Assembly: GCA_900541865.1 (NCBI GenBank)
Contig: UQLO01000002.1
Location: forward strand, 1 to 64,000
DNA length: 64,000 bases
Direction of reading: 5' to 3'
DNA from: an uncultured Porphyromonadaceae bacterium
GTDB taxonomy: Bacteria > Bacteroidota > Bacteroidia > Bacteroidales > Muribaculaceae
Both the position numbers and the translations under genes were made by a program. The notes under the pieces were generated by a model that worked only from the letters and a program-made list of their open reading frames with translations, made no database searches and was not told the DNA's origin. The first letter of the stretch is position 1. Each line of letters starts with the position of its first letter. Shown here piece by piece: positions 18,142-27,626 of the stretch.

Positions 18142-19934
18142 CAGTCGTTGAGGTTAACGGTCACGCCGCCCTTGATTTGGATTTTGATGTCTTCAAAGCG
18201 CAGCGACTGGGCCGAATTGAGGTTGGTGCCCACTATGGGGTCGTAGGCGTCGAAGATAATGCGCACGCCGTCGAGGTCGCGGAGGTTGCTGCCGGTGGAC
18301 CGAAGCACGATTTTGACCGGCGTTGTGGTAGGTGCGCCCGGTGTGCCCGCTGCCACTTTGGCTGCGCTGCCGTCGGCGGCGGTGATGGTGGCGGTGACGT
18401 TGCTCAGGGTGTTGAGCTGGCGGTCAAGGCCTTCCACTGCCGGAGTCATCGTCAGCGGAAGTGCATTGACGATGTTGGCCGTGATGTGGGCTTCGTTGAA
18501 GTTGTAGTCCTTGAGGTCGTCGCTGTCCCAGTCGGTGTCTTCGTGGGTGTAGTGCAGGCGCATGTCGGCTCCGAAGGCAAGCGGGATGATGGCATTGTAG
18601 TCGGCGTTGAAGGTGTAGTTGTGGCCCAGGGTGAAGGTCACGGGGCTCTGCACGGCCTCACACTCAACGTCCTCGAACTCGATTTCGTCCGGTATGGTGC
18701 GGAGCACATCGGCCAGGTTGGGCACCTCGATTACTGTCTTGCCCTCGAACCAGGGGTTGGCGGGCTCGTTGTGGCTGCAGATCACGAAGGTTGTCGTGGC
18801 CGTCGGGGGCACGATGATATGGTTCTGATAGCCTATTTCGATGGGCGACGTCAGCGTGCTCACACCGTCCTTGAAGGCGTTCAGCAGACCGCGCACCTGC
18901 AGGGTCAGGGGCGAGTTGTTGTCGACGGTGAAGAGTATGCGGGGGTTGTCGACATGGAGGTTGTTGGCGTCGTCCGAGAGGAAGTCCGGTATGTCGCTGA
19001 TGGTGAAGGGGGTGTCCTTGATGTTGATTTCGGGTGCCACAAGGCCGGTGGCGGTGGTGATCTGTGCGCCGGCCTCCACGGAGGTGGTGGTGACCATGGT
19101 CAGCTCTGCGGTCTGTCCGTAGCCAAGCTGCCCGTCGCCGATGGCGACGCTGCCGTGGGAATGTACGTCGCTGACAAGCACAAAATGTCCGGGAGCTACG
19201 AGGCCCATATCGCTGTAGCCCGCAAAGTTCACCTTGGTGAGGCGCACGGTGGCACGCATGGGGCGGCTGGCCGTGATGGGGTAGTCGGTCTTGAAGCGAA
19301 CGGTATAGGCGTTGACAAGCTCCAGGAAGGCAGCCGACGACGACGGTATTTCGAGGGTCCAGTTGCGGTCGAATTCGGCCGTATAGCCGGCCTTGATGGT
19401 GGCTGTGCCGTGGAAGGTATTGCTTTCGAAACCGATCATGAAGTTCATGTCGATGCTCATGGTGGCGGCGTCCAGACGGCGCAGCTCCAGGGGAACATTG
19501 TCATCCTTGAGGTCGACGACGTTGATGGTCGGGTTGGCGCCTACAACAACTTCAGCCGCTCCCGTGCCCACAAACTGAGGCAGCGATGTGCGCACTGTGC
19601 TACCCATACCGGAGATGTTGACGCGGTCAACGCTGAAATTTGCCGGTTCGGAATTGCCGTCCTGCACCAGGGCGTAGTCACCGGTGGAGAGGCCGTAGCT
19701 TTCGGGGTTGCCGTCGGCGCCTATTTCAATAATCGACGATGTAGGGTCGAGGTCAAGTATTTCGGACAACGTCAGTATGTCCGTGTTGCTGGCAGGTATG
19801 GTGATGTCGCCACCGACCTGCACGGTCATGTCGATGTCGTCGGCAAGGTCATAGTCGTGGTCCACGCATGAGCTCACGCCTATGCATGTCCCTGCCACTG
19901 CCGCTGCCGCGAACAGAGTTTTGGATGAGAACAT
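18141..19934 (-). CDS. Large lipoprotein of unknown function, coupled to the DUF5723 barrel
   Basis: 597 residues from the ATG at 19934, with a signal peptide and a lipobox ending in SSC (Cys23). The frame is open further upstream, but that part crosses the promoter region. The mature protein is beta-rich, with several regions that look like repeated beta-sandwich domains (for example around TIKAGYTAEFDRNWTLEIPSS and PVTFTLGHNYTFNADYN). I do not recognise a named family. It is the first gene of a two-gene operon and its stop overlaps the start of the DUF5723 gene by one base. Confidence 0.75.
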   Translation of the reverse strand: MFSSKTLFAAAAVAGTCIGVSSCVDHDYDLADDIDMTVQVGGDITIPASNTDILTLSEILDLDPTSSIIEIGADGNPESYGLSTGDYALVQDGNSEPANFSVDRVNISGMGSTVRTSLPQFVGTGAAEVVVGANPTINVVDLKDDNVPLELRRLDAATMSIDMNFMIGFESNTFHGTATIKAGYTAEFDRNWTLEIPSSSAAFLELVNAYTVRFKTDYPITASRPMRATVRLTKVNFAGYSDMGLVAPGHFVLVSDVHSHGSVAIGDGQLGYGQTAELTMVTTTSVEAGAQITTATGLVAPEINIKDTPFTISDIPDFLSDDANNLHVDNPRILFTVDNNSPLTLQVRGLLNAFKDGVSTLTSPIEIGYQNHIIVPPTATTTFVICSHNEPANPWFEGKTVIEVPNLADVLRTIPDEIEFEDVECEAVQSPVTFTLGHNYTFNADYNAIIPLAFGADMRLHYTHEDTDWDSDDLKDYNFNEAHITANIVNALPLTMTPAVEGLDRQLNTLSNVTATITAADGSAAKVAAGTPGAPTTTPVKIVLRSTGSNLRDLDGVRIIFDAYDPIVGTNLNSAQSLRFEDIKIQIKGGVTVNLND

Positions 19935-20024
19935 ATTGGTAAATAGTTGATAATGAGTCGGACTATTTTTGGTTTGTGAAATGTAATTCTTACTCGTAAG
20001 GTTCAGACTTCTCCATTTCGACCG

Positions 20025-20032
20025 CAAAATTA
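20025..20032 (-). promoter_or_regulatory. -7 element before the large lipoprotein
   Basis: CAAAATTA on the plus strand reads TAATTTTG on the minus strand, about 90 bases upstream of the ATG at 19934. A weak -33 match (TTTTAG instead of TTTG) lies about 13-17 bases further up. Confidence 0.45.
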
Positions 20033-20077
20033 ATAAATTTTCGCTAAAATCTATGAAAAGATGCCGTTTTGGCCTCA

Positions 20078-20136
20078 CTTTATTTTTCCTCTTTATTTTT
20101 CCTCTTTATTTTTCTCTTTTTATTTTTCTCTTTTTT
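20078..20136 (+). repeat. Polypyrimidine tandem repeat
   Basis: Unit CTTTATTTTTCCT, two exact copies (20078-20090, 20091-20103), then degraded copies CTTTATTTTTCT and CTTTTTATTTTTCT and a T-rich end. It lies between the divergent promoters, where it could bend DNA or act as an A/T-rich enhancer. Confidence 0.75.
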
Positions 20137-20169
20137 CAATATTCCCCTCATTGTTAAATAAAGCAAAAA

Positions 20170-20203
20170 ATTGTGCCGGATTTGAAATTTTTGCCTACCT
20201 TTG
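20170..20203 (+). promoter_or_regulatory. Promoter before the propeller/amidase gene pair
   Basis: ATTG at 20170-20173, 22-base spacer, TACCTTTG at 20196-20203. Predicted start near 20210, giving a leader of about 125 nt before the ATG at 20334. Confidence 0.55.
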
Positions 20204-20333
20204 GGGTGCGGAATACTCTCCGCAACCTGATCTGATACTACGTGCCGGCTGCCCGCGCAGCCCCGGCGCCGACTCTTAGACTGAATAACACGCTGAAAAA
20301 CAACTTTCATCATTATTATATCAACAAATCGCT

Positions 20334-21239
20334 ATGAAAAAGACACTACTTTCAGCAGCGGTTCTGATGGCAAGCCTCGTTGCTTCCGCACAGCTCGTCG
20401 AAGTGGGCACCACCACCAAGGTGACCCTTCCCGAGGGTATGATTGTGGCCATTCCCACAATCAGCCCCGACGGCAGCTTCGTCGTGGTCAGCGACGCCGG
20501 CTCTAATGCCCTCACCCGCATCAACCTCAGCGACGGTGCATCCACGGTGGTGACCCGAAACGGCAATGGTCACGACGTGACCATCAGCGCCGACGGTAGC
20601 CGTATCGTGTTCCGCCAGACTACTATGGACCGCAACCATCTGCGCCGTACTGCCCTTAAGAGCGTCGAGCTCAACTCCGGCCGCGAAACGGAGCTGGTAG
20701 GCCCCTCACGCAACCTCAGCACCGGCGTCGCTATGGCAGGCAACACCGTCACCGCTATTGAAAAAGGTCGCGTCAAAACCCGCAACCTCGAAGGCGGTCG
20801 AGCTCAGGCTGCTCCCGTGGTGACCATCAACTACGGACACCTCGACTACACCGCCGGCGGTCGCACCGTGACCCTCGACCCCCAGGGCCGTGGTAGCTAC
20901 CTCTGGCCTCAGCTCAGCCCCGACGGCACTAAAATCGTCTACTACCTGGCCGGCCGCGGTTGCTTCGTATGCAACACCGACGGCTCCGACGTGCGCGCTC
21001 TCGGCATGCTCCGCGCTGCCAAGTGGCTCGACAACAACACCGTAGTAGGCATGAACGACGTCGACGACGGCGAGTTCATCACTTCCTCCTCCATCATCGC
21101 TTCCAACCTCGAAGGCACTCGTCAGACCCTCACCTCCGACGACGTAATTGCCCTCTACCCCACCGTCGACGCTGCCGGTCAACGCATCGCCTTCTCAACT
21201 CCCGACGGTCAGCTCTACATTATTAATCTCGTTAAATAA
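20334..21239 (+). CDS. Secreted TolB/PD40-type beta-propeller protein
   Basis: 301 residues with a signal peptide (MKKTLLSAAVLMASLVASAQ). Several PD40-like repeats are visible, with the typical SPDG or SADG corners: ISPDGSFVVVSD, ISADGSRIVFRQ, LSPDGTKIVYY and DAAGQRIAFSTPDGQLYII. Such propellers in the periplasm usually bind proteins or glycans and have no catalytic activity. The amidase gene begins six bases after its stop, so the two form an operon. A role as binding partner or scaffold in cell-wall turnover is inferred from that neighbour. Confidence 0.75.
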   Translation: MKKTLLSAAVLMASLVASAQLVEVGTTTKVTLPEGMIVAIPTISPDGSFVVVSDAGSNALTRINLSDGASTVVTRNGNGHDVTISADGSRIVFRQTTMDRNHLRRTALKSVELNSGRETELVGPSRNLSTGVAMAGNTVTAIEKGRVKTRNLEGGRAQAAPVVTINYGHLDYTAGGRTVTLDPQGRGSYLWPQLSPDGTKIVYYLAGRGCFVCNTDGSDVRALGMLRAAKWLDNNTVVGMNDVDDGEFITSSSIIASNLEGTRQTLTSDDVIALYPTVDAAGQRIAFSTPDGQLYIINLVK

Positions 21240-21245
21240 CAGGCC

Positions 21246-24200
21246 ATGAAAAAACTCCTTTTTGCAGCGGCAGCAGCCGTGCTCGCATTCGGTGCTATGG
21301 CCAAAACCGCCGACGAGCTCCGAGTCTACATCAACCCCGGCCACGGCTCCTATACCGCAAACGACCGCCCCATGGCAATCCGCGGACATGGCGCCTACAG
21401 CCGCTACGACACCGACACCACCAGCTTCTTTGAGTCCAACACCAACCTCCGCAAAGGTTTCGGCGTGCTCGAAAAACTCCGCCAAATGGGCCTCAAGTTC
21501 GACCCCACCCTCAACCAGGAAGGCGAACGCTGGCAGATTGGCGCAGCTCGCGATATGAGCAACAACATCGTGATGAGCCACGTCAAGTGCGGCCCCTTCC
21601 ACGACGACAACGGCACCGCAAACCAGCTCAAGGCCGACGGAAAACCCGTTCCCGAAGACCTCGAGTACTACAACCGCTCCCTCACCGAGATCGACATGGA
21701 AGTTGATGCAAACAACTTCGACATGTTCATCTCCATCCACTCCAACGCTCTCAACAGCGACGGAAAGTGGTATACCACAAACTTCCCCATCGTGCTCTAC
21801 CGCGGTTATGACGACGTCACCAAAACCGACGACGGCATCGACAACGCTCACTCCGCCGCTTCTAAAGAAATGGCCCAGAAGGTATGGCCATACCACATGG
21901 GCAACGTGCACGAAGGTTGGACCGCATACAGCACCACCAACGCAAACATCCGTGGTGACCTCAACTTCTACGGCTCCGGCTCCATCGCCCGCGGCTACAA
22001 GGGATACCTCGGCGTGCTCAAGCACGGAGTACCCGGTTTCCTCATCGAAGGTTACTTCCATCAGTATGCCCCCGCAGCTCTGCGCCACATGAACTGGGAC
22101 GCCGACTACGTCGAAGGCTATAACTACGCCCACGGCATCGCCGACTACTTCGGCCTGGCCAAGGAGAACGTCGGCACTATATATGGTATCGTGCGCGACC
22201 AGCACGAACGCTTCCGCGACGAAACCTACGTGCCCCTCCCCACCCACAACGATGCTTTCAAGCCCCTCGACAACGTCACCGTGACCCTCCTCAAGGATGG
22301 TCAGAGCGTGGCTACCTACACCACCGACAACCAGTTCAACGGTGTGTTCGTGTTCAACAACGTTGAGCCCGGCACCTACACCATGACCTTCGCAGCCGAA
22401 GGCTACAAGACTCCCGAACCCGTCGAAGTGACCGTAGAGGCTGCCGAAGTGGCATACCCCTGCGCCTTCATGGAGAGCGAGGGCTATGAACCCCCGGTTG
22501 TGACATACGTCGACTATCCCGACCTCATCGAAGGCACCAGCTTCGCCGCACGCGACGAATACGTGTTCGACCAGGCCGTCCTCGACCGCGAAATCGCCGA
22601 GCTCGCCGGCAAGACCGTTGAACGCCTCATACACCACGACGGCAAGCTCTACATCCTCGCCCTCGACGCCGAGAAGGTGCCCACCATACTCGTGCTCGAC
22701 GCCGCTTCGCTCGAAGTTATCGGCACTCCCGGCGTGGAAGGCATGGAAGGTACCGAAAAGGCTTGCTCCGACATCACTGTCAGCGCCGACGGTATCCTCG
22801 TTGCCTCCGCAAAGGAACTCTGCCACTACAACGACGACCAGGTTGAAGAAGGCGAAACCCGCGGCGAATGTAACATCTACCGCTGGGCTAACAACAAGGA
22901 CGGTGTGCCCGAAGGCAACCCCGAACTGTGGTTCAACACCCGCCTGAGCGCCAACATGTACCGCGCTTGGACCGGTGAGTCGCTCACCTACCAGGGCACC
23001 ATGGAAGAAGGCCGCATCCTCGTTAGCTCCGAAAACGCCTACGTTGGCGGCACTCCCCGCGTTTGGTTCAACGTTATCGAAATCGCCGAAGGCGAAAAAC
23101 TCGCCGAAAGCCACCGCAACAAGGTGTTCGACAACTACTTCGACTACAACACCATCGGCCACTACCGCGTGCACGTTTCGCCCCTCAACAGCGAGAACTT
23201 CATGATCGACGGCAGCGGCGTTGAAGTTGCCGAAGCCGAAATGGACGACATCGCAAACGAGTACACCATCATGCCCGAAGGCATCATCTCCACCCTGGCC
23301 GAAAACGAAGGCTTCTTCCGCCACGGCGGCAAGAGCTACCTCGTTGCTCCCGACCAGAGCGAAGAAGGCAATGGCGGCGTGGTTCTCGTCGACGTTACCG
23401 CAGGTCTGGAGAACGCAACCGTCGTTCCCACCACCAACACCGCAGTTGAAGCAAGCGCCGAAGCTGCACACGCTGCCGGCACCGGCGTCATCACCAAGGA
23501 CGGCTACGGCGACGTGGCTTCCTCCAACATCGCCCTCTTCCTGCTGCGCGGCAACAAGATTTCCCGCTTCACCACCGAAGGCGTTAAGCAGCCCCAGCCC
23601 CACCGCGAATATGCCTACGCCATCACCGTTGAGAACGACGGCACGGCATACACCGTCAACTTCAAGTCCACCGGCAACGCTCCCGGTTCCGCCGTTGTGC
23701 TCACCGAGACCGAAACCGGCCGTCAGGAAGTATTCGAAGGCGGCGCCGTCGTCAAGGGCGACAACGCTATCCAGTTCGACGCTACCGACCTGATCGAGAA
23801 CAACTACAATGTTGCCGTTCGCATCGTCAACAACAACATTCCCGAAGCTGGCTGCTACTATGAGGACAACAACGGCGTCACCAAGCGCGGCGGCGTGGTT
23901 ACCATCAAAGACACCGAATCCGACAACCTCGGCTACGTAGCCGTTACCACCGGCGGCGCTTGCGGCGTCAAGATCTACGCTCCCGACGGCACCGTCACCG
24001 GTCCCTTCTTCGTCAACGACACCCGCCTCCAGGCATCCAACCAGAGCTCCATGTTCCGCGGCGACGAGCGCGAAGGTCTCGCCGTATTCTCCGACTGGAG
24101 CGACGGCGGCGCCGGCTACTGGGTAGTAGATCCCTCCAACCCCGTCGACATGACCCAGCTCCTGGCCGGCACTAAGGACGGCAAGGGCTCCTACACCTAC

Positions 24201-25019
24201 GAAGGAACCATCATCGGCGGCGGCAGCTCCTGCGTGGCATTCCAGGGCAAGGGCGAGAACACCCGCATGCTCTCATTCCTCGAAGACTACCCCACCGGCA
24301 ACACCTCAGGCTCCCAGAACCGCGTCTACGCATACAACATCGGAACAGCCGAGCAGATTACAACCATCCCCGACCAGGCTTACGACAACCTCACCGGCGG
24401 TGCTTTCCTCGCCAACCAGAATGTTGAAATCGTGGCTGTCAACGACGACGTATTCGCCGTTGCCCAGTGCCGCGGCGAAGGCAACAACGTCAGCGGATGC
24501 CCCGGCTTCGCCTTCATCTCCAACGACGGCGATATCCTCTTCCAGAGCTCCGACCTCGAATACCTCACCTCCGTGAACTCCGGCGTGGCCATCAGCGCCG
24601 ACGGCAAGATGTTCGCAGCCGGCCAGTACGGCAGCAAAATCACCGTCCTCAACCTCACTTGGGACGAAGACGGTTATCCTGAATTCACCAAGCTCGTTGA
24701 CATTCCCACCGGCGCTGTAAGCTGGAGCCAGATGCGTTTCGACATCGGCGGCAACCTCCACGTCTACGAACGTGAGACCGGCGGTTACCACGCTTACGCT
24801 ATACCCGGTGTAGCTCCCGAAACCCTCGTGCCCGCCAAGGCTCAGTACATCGTCAAAGGCAACGGCGAAAGCGGCGTCGAAGACGTCACCGTAGCTCCCG
24901 CTGCCGGCGAAGCCATCTACTACAACCTCAACGGCGTGCGCGTAGACTCCGAAAACCTCTCCACCGGCGTCTACATCAAGGTAGTCGGCAACAACGCAAC
25001 CAAGGTCATCATCCGATAA
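21246..25019 (+). CDS. Multidomain N-acetylmuramoyl-L-alanine amidase with sorting-type C-terminus
   Basis: 1257 residues, secreted. After the signal peptide (ending GAMA) comes an Amidase_3 domain: first zinc ligand His33 in NPGHGS, second Glu63 in FFESN, third His165 in ISIHSN, and catalytic Glu268 in PGFLIEGYFH. Residues 275-320 lead into a carboxypeptidase-regulatory-like sandwich (GTIYGIVRD to YPCAF). Then comes a long beta-rich, propeller-like region (about 410-1190). The last 45 residues (YYNLNGVRV, GVYIKV, KVIIR) look like a type IX secretion C-terminal sorting domain, fitting the presence of sprA. It would cut the amide bond between MurNAc and the stem peptide, at the cell surface or outside. 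Confidence 0.85.
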   Translation: MKKLLFAAAAAVLAFGAMAKTADELRVYINPGHGSYTANDRPMAIRGHGAYSRYDTDTTSFFESNTNLRKGFGVLEKLRQMGLKFDPTLNQEGERWQIGAARDMSNNIVMSHVKCGPFHDDNGTANQLKADGKPVPEDLEYYNRSLTEIDMEVDANNFDMFISIHSNALNSDGKWYTTNFPIVLYRGYDDVTKTDDGIDNAHSAASKEMAQKVWPYHMGNVHEGWTAYSTTNANIRGDLNFYGSGSIARGYKGYLGVLKHGVPGFLIEGYFHQYAPAALRHMNWDADYVEGYNYAHGIADYFGLAKENVGTIYGIVRDQHERFRDETYVPLPTHNDAFKPLDNVTVTLLKDGQSVATYTTDNQFNGVFVFNNVEPGTYTMTFAAEGYKTPEPVEVTVEAAEVAYPCAFMESEGYEPPVVTYVDYPDLIEGTSFAARDEYVFDQAVLDREIAELAGKTVERLIHHDGKLYILALDAEKVPTILVLDAASLEVIGTPGVEGMEGTEKACSDITVSADGILVASAKELCHYNDDQVEEGETRGECNIYRWANNKDGVPEGNPELWFNTRLSANMYRAWTGESLTYQGTMEEGRILVSSENAYVGGTPRVWFNVIEIAEGEKLAESHRNKVFDNYFDYNTIGHYRVHVSPLNSENFMIDGSGVEVAEAEMDDIANEYTIMPEGIISTLAENEGFFRHGGKSYLVAPDQSEEGNGGVVLVDVTAGLENATVVPTTNTAVEASAEAAHAAGTGVITKDGYGDVASSNIALFLLRGNKISRFTTEGVKQPQPHREYAYAITVENDGTAYTVNFKSTGNAPGSAVVLTETETGRQEVFEGGAVVKGDNAIQFDATDLIENNYNVAVRIVNNNIPEAGCYYEDNNGVTKRGGVVTIKDTESDNLGYVAVTTGGACGVKIYAPDGTVTGPFFVNDTRLQASNQSSMFRGDEREGLAVFSDWSDGGAGYWVVDPSNPVDMTQLLAGTKDGKGSYTYEGTIIGGGSSCVAFQGKGENTRMLSFLEDYPTGNTSGSQNRVYAYNIGTAEQITTIPDQAYDNLTGGAFLANQNVEIVAVNDDVFAVAQCRGEGNNVSGCPGFAFISNDGDILFQSSDLEYLTSVNSGVAISADGKMFAAGQYGSKITVLNLTWDEDGYPEFTKLVDIPTGAVSWSQMRFDIGGNLHVYERETGGYHAYAIPGVAPETLVPAKAQYIVKGNGESGVEDVTVAPAAGEAIYYNLNGVRVDSENLSTGVYIKVVGNNATKVIIR

Positions 25020-25041
25020 CCCCAACCCCCCCACAAACATC

Positions 25042-25071
25042 AGCGGCCCCGGACTCCGGGGCCGCTTTTTT
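25042..25071 (+). terminator. Intrinsic terminator after the amidase
   Basis: Stem AGCGGCCCCGG / CCGGGGCCGCT with a short loop, followed by TTTTTT, about 22 bases beyond the amidase stop. A second orientation has no T run, so it serves mainly the plus strand. Confidence 0.9.
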
Positions 25072-25130
25072 ATTCCCATCCGCCAATTTAACAAATAGTC
25101 AAATTGACAAATTGACCAAATTGAAAAAAG

Positions 25131-27599
25131 TCAGGATTTGAGCATCAGGGCTGCGATTTCGCGCGGGGTGAAGTGGTGGAAGAGCGCGGTCAGATAGCCG
25201 AGTTTCTTCGAAGGGTCGGAGGTGAAGCCGATGACCAGGCGTCGTTTGGCGCGCGACATGCCGACGTAGAACACTCGCAGCGACTCTTCGTAGTCGCCGA
25301 AGTCGGCCGAGCCGTTGGTAAGTATCACGGTGTCCATCTCCATGCCCTTGGCTTTGTGGATGGTCATCACGATGAGGCGCTCGCGGATGATGCCCTGGGC
25401 GTAGAGGTCGCCCTCGTTGAAGGTAAGCAGGTCCTGGAGGTGGTTTTCGAGCTGGGTGCGCAGCAGGGTGCCCTGCGAGGGGTCGACAATCTGCTTTTCG
25501 ATGAGCTGGGTCACATAGTCTACGCGCCGTATGGGCTTGATGTGGTTGCGGGCCAGGAAATGAAGGTAGGCGTCCTGAAAGGCACCGCTGAGTGAGTTGG
25601 GATAATGGTCGGTGTCGTCGTCGAGAAGGTTGACGGTGTACTCGTAGAGCGGACCGTACTCCCGGCTGAATATCTCGGCTGCGCGACGCACCTCGGCGTC
25701 GCCGCGCATCATCTCTATGGCTCCGCCGTGGGCTTCGGCCATGGGGTGCAGCGCAAGGAGGAGCTCGGCGGTGGCCGCCACGTCGTCGTCGGCATTGTGG
25801 CTGTTTTCGCCCTCGAGTCCGAGATAGCCGATAAGGTGACCCAGCGAGTGGTTCCACAGTCGCGGGAAGAGCAGTCTACTCATCGTCAGAGTATCTATCG
25901 AAGGCAGTCCGCGCCGCAGCTCCTCGGGTTCAGGGCGCCCCGTACGGCGCCGATAGTTGTGGCGCAGCACGGCGAGGTCGAAGCTGAGATTGTGGCCGGC
26001 GGGCACACAGCCGCGCAGATAGTCGGCCAGTATGCCGAAGGCGCGCTCCGCAGGCATCTTCTCGGCGGCGTCGTAGATGTCTAAAAGCGGATTGACGGCA
26101 TTGCCGACGGTCGGCGGCAGCGTCTTCTCCGTCTCTATGAAAAGACTTAGGCGACTTTCGGGTAGCACCTGCCCGCCACGGATTTTTACGGCCGAAATCT
26201 GCACCACGTCGTCGGTGAACACGTCCAGACCGGTCGTTTCAGTGTCAATCACGGCTATGGTGGTTTCCTTGTCGGCCATTATGGTGGCGAACTTCTCCAG
26301 CTCCGACTGGGTGTCTATGGCAAGGAGCTGCTGCGGCGTGAGGCCGGCTTCGCTGAGATCGCGCACCAGCCGGCGCGCCTTGGCCAGTGTCTTGCACGCC
26401 TTGGTCTGATAGAGAAGGCGCGCCCACTCCGCGGTGCGCTGAGGGCGTAGGCACACCGCAAGGTGGCTCCACACAGTCTTGAAGTCAACTCCCTTGAAAA
26501 GGTCGTGCTGGCCTATCAGAAGATGGTCCACGCCCATACTTTCGAGCTTCCGCGAAAAGTTGACAGCCTCCGAGTTGGTGCGCGTCAGCACCGCAACAGT
26601 GCCCGGTGCGTATCTCTCCAAATAATCCTTTGCCAGGGCGGCTTCCACGCTCATAAGGCGCGGGTTGGGGGTGTGGATAAGGTGCAGACAGGGCGCCGCG
26701 CTCTCGCCCTGTACGCTCGAAGGCAGAAATTCCGGGTCGATGTCCAGAAACTGCGTTGCGTAGGAATTGCACAGCTCCACGAGCTGCTTGGGCGAGCGGT
26801 AGTTGCGCGAAAGATGGTATATATTCCCCCGGCAGCGCTCCTTGATGGAGTTCAGCGCCCCTACAGTGTCGCCGGTAAAGCCGTAGATGCTCTGCTGCTC
26901 GTCGCCCAGATAGAGCACGGTGGCATCGTCGGCCTTGACCAGGTCGACGATGGCAAGCTGTAGCGGCGTGAGGTCCTGAACCTCGTCGATTTGAATCCAG
27001 CGGTAGCCCGTCATCTCAAGCGGGGCGCCCTCGCGAGGCTCACTGAGCGCCTTGTAGGCCCGCAGCAGTATATCGTCGAAATCGAGAAGATGATTTTCGG
27101 CCTTGAAGCGGTGGTAGCGCCGGGCAAGTTCTATGGTCTCCTCAGGATAGGTATGAAAAGGCCTGCGCATGATTTTCGGCGGAAACTTATGCGCTTTTCC
27201 GAATAGCCCCGACCCTACTTTGACAAGCTCACTCTTGGAAGGCCGCAACCCACGCGGCACATGGTCGGTGATGAACGATTCGTAGTCATCGTCGTCGACA
27301 ATGGCCGTGTCCGGGTGGATAAGCCGGTTGGCAAAGAGGAAACGCAGGCAGAACCGGTGAATATTGCCCACAAAAGGCCCCTGCGACGAACCGGACAGGG
27401 CCTCCACGCGCTGCTGCATCTCGCGGGCGGCGCGGTTGGTGAAGGTCAGGCAGAGCATGCGCCGCGCCTCCACACCGCGCATGGAGGCGCTGTAAACGCG
27501 GCGAGCCAGGATGTGGGTCTTCCCGCATCCCGGCCCGGCCAGCACAAGCGCCGACGGCACTTCAAGGTTTATGACGGCGTCCTGCTCAGCGTCGGTCAT
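25131..27599 (-). CDS. UvrD/Rep-type helicase with an inserted DEDDh 3'-5' exonuclease domain
   Basis: 822 residues. Superfamily 1 helicase motifs: Walker A AGPGCGKT (21-28), motif II IDEVQDL (204-210), GDEQQSIYGF (232-241), motif V TIHKAKGME (746-754) and motif VI YVGMSRAKRR (778-787). Between them, at about 446-620, sits a complete DEDDh exonuclease: DTETTG (452-457), GHNLSFD (535-541) and HNADDD (601-606). The enzyme should unwind DNA and trim 3' ends, a role in repair or recombination. It is the last gene of the long murein operon, 27 bases after the esterase gene; a functional link to murein is not evident. Confidence 0.88.
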   Translation of the reverse strand: MTDAEQDAVINLEVPSALVLAGPGCGKTHILARRVYSASMRGVEARRMLCLTFTNRAAREMQQRVEALSGSSQGPFVGNIHRFCLRFLFANRLIHPDTAIVDDDDYESFITDHVPRGLRPSKSELVKVGSGLFGKAHKFPPKIMRRPFHTYPEETIELARRYHRFKAENHLLDFDDILLRAYKALSEPREGAPLEMTGYRWIQIDEVQDLTPLQLAIVDLVKADDATVLYLGDEQQSIYGFTGDTVGALNSIKERCRGNIYHLSRNYRSPKQLVELCNSYATQFLDIDPEFLPSSVQGESAAPCLHLIHTPNPRLMSVEAALAKDYLERYAPGTVAVLTRTNSEAVNFSRKLESMGVDHLLIGQHDLFKGVDFKTVWSHLAVCLRPQRTAEWARLLYQTKACKTLAKARRLVRDLSEAGLTPQQLLAIDTQSELEKFATIMADKETTIAVIDTETTGLDVFTDDVVQISAVKIRGGQVLPESRLSLFIETEKTLPPTVGNAVNPLLDIYDAAEKMPAERAFGILADYLRGCVPAGHNLSFDLAVLRHNYRRRTGRPEPEELRRGLPSIDTLTMSRLLFPRLWNHSLGHLIGYLGLEGENSHNADDDVAATAELLLALHPMAEAHGGAIEMMRGDAEVRRAAEIFSREYGPLYEYTVNLLDDDTDHYPNSLSGAFQDAYLHFLARNHIKPIRRVDYVTQLIEKQIVDPSQGTLLRTQLENHLQDLLTFNEGDLYAQGIIRERLIVMTIHKAKGMEMDTVILTNGSADFGDYEESLRVFYVGMSRAKRRLVIGFTSDPSKKLGYLTALFHHFTPREIAALMLKS

Positions 27600-27626
27600 T
27601 GCCTTAAATATGTATGTTCGCGCGCC

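Larger units (their letters stand above)
19935..20333. other. Divergent intergenic region
   Basis: 399 bases between two divergent secreted-protein genes. It contains a minus-strand -7 element (20025-20032), a polypyrimidine tandem repeat (20078-20136) and a plus-strand promoter (20170-20203). No ORF worth calling. Confidence 0.5.

Noticed and set aside
21195..23603. 802-codon open frame opposite the large amidase
   Set aside because: Shadow of the amidase coding strand; same Val/Gly/Ala/His-rich composition and no recognisable domain.
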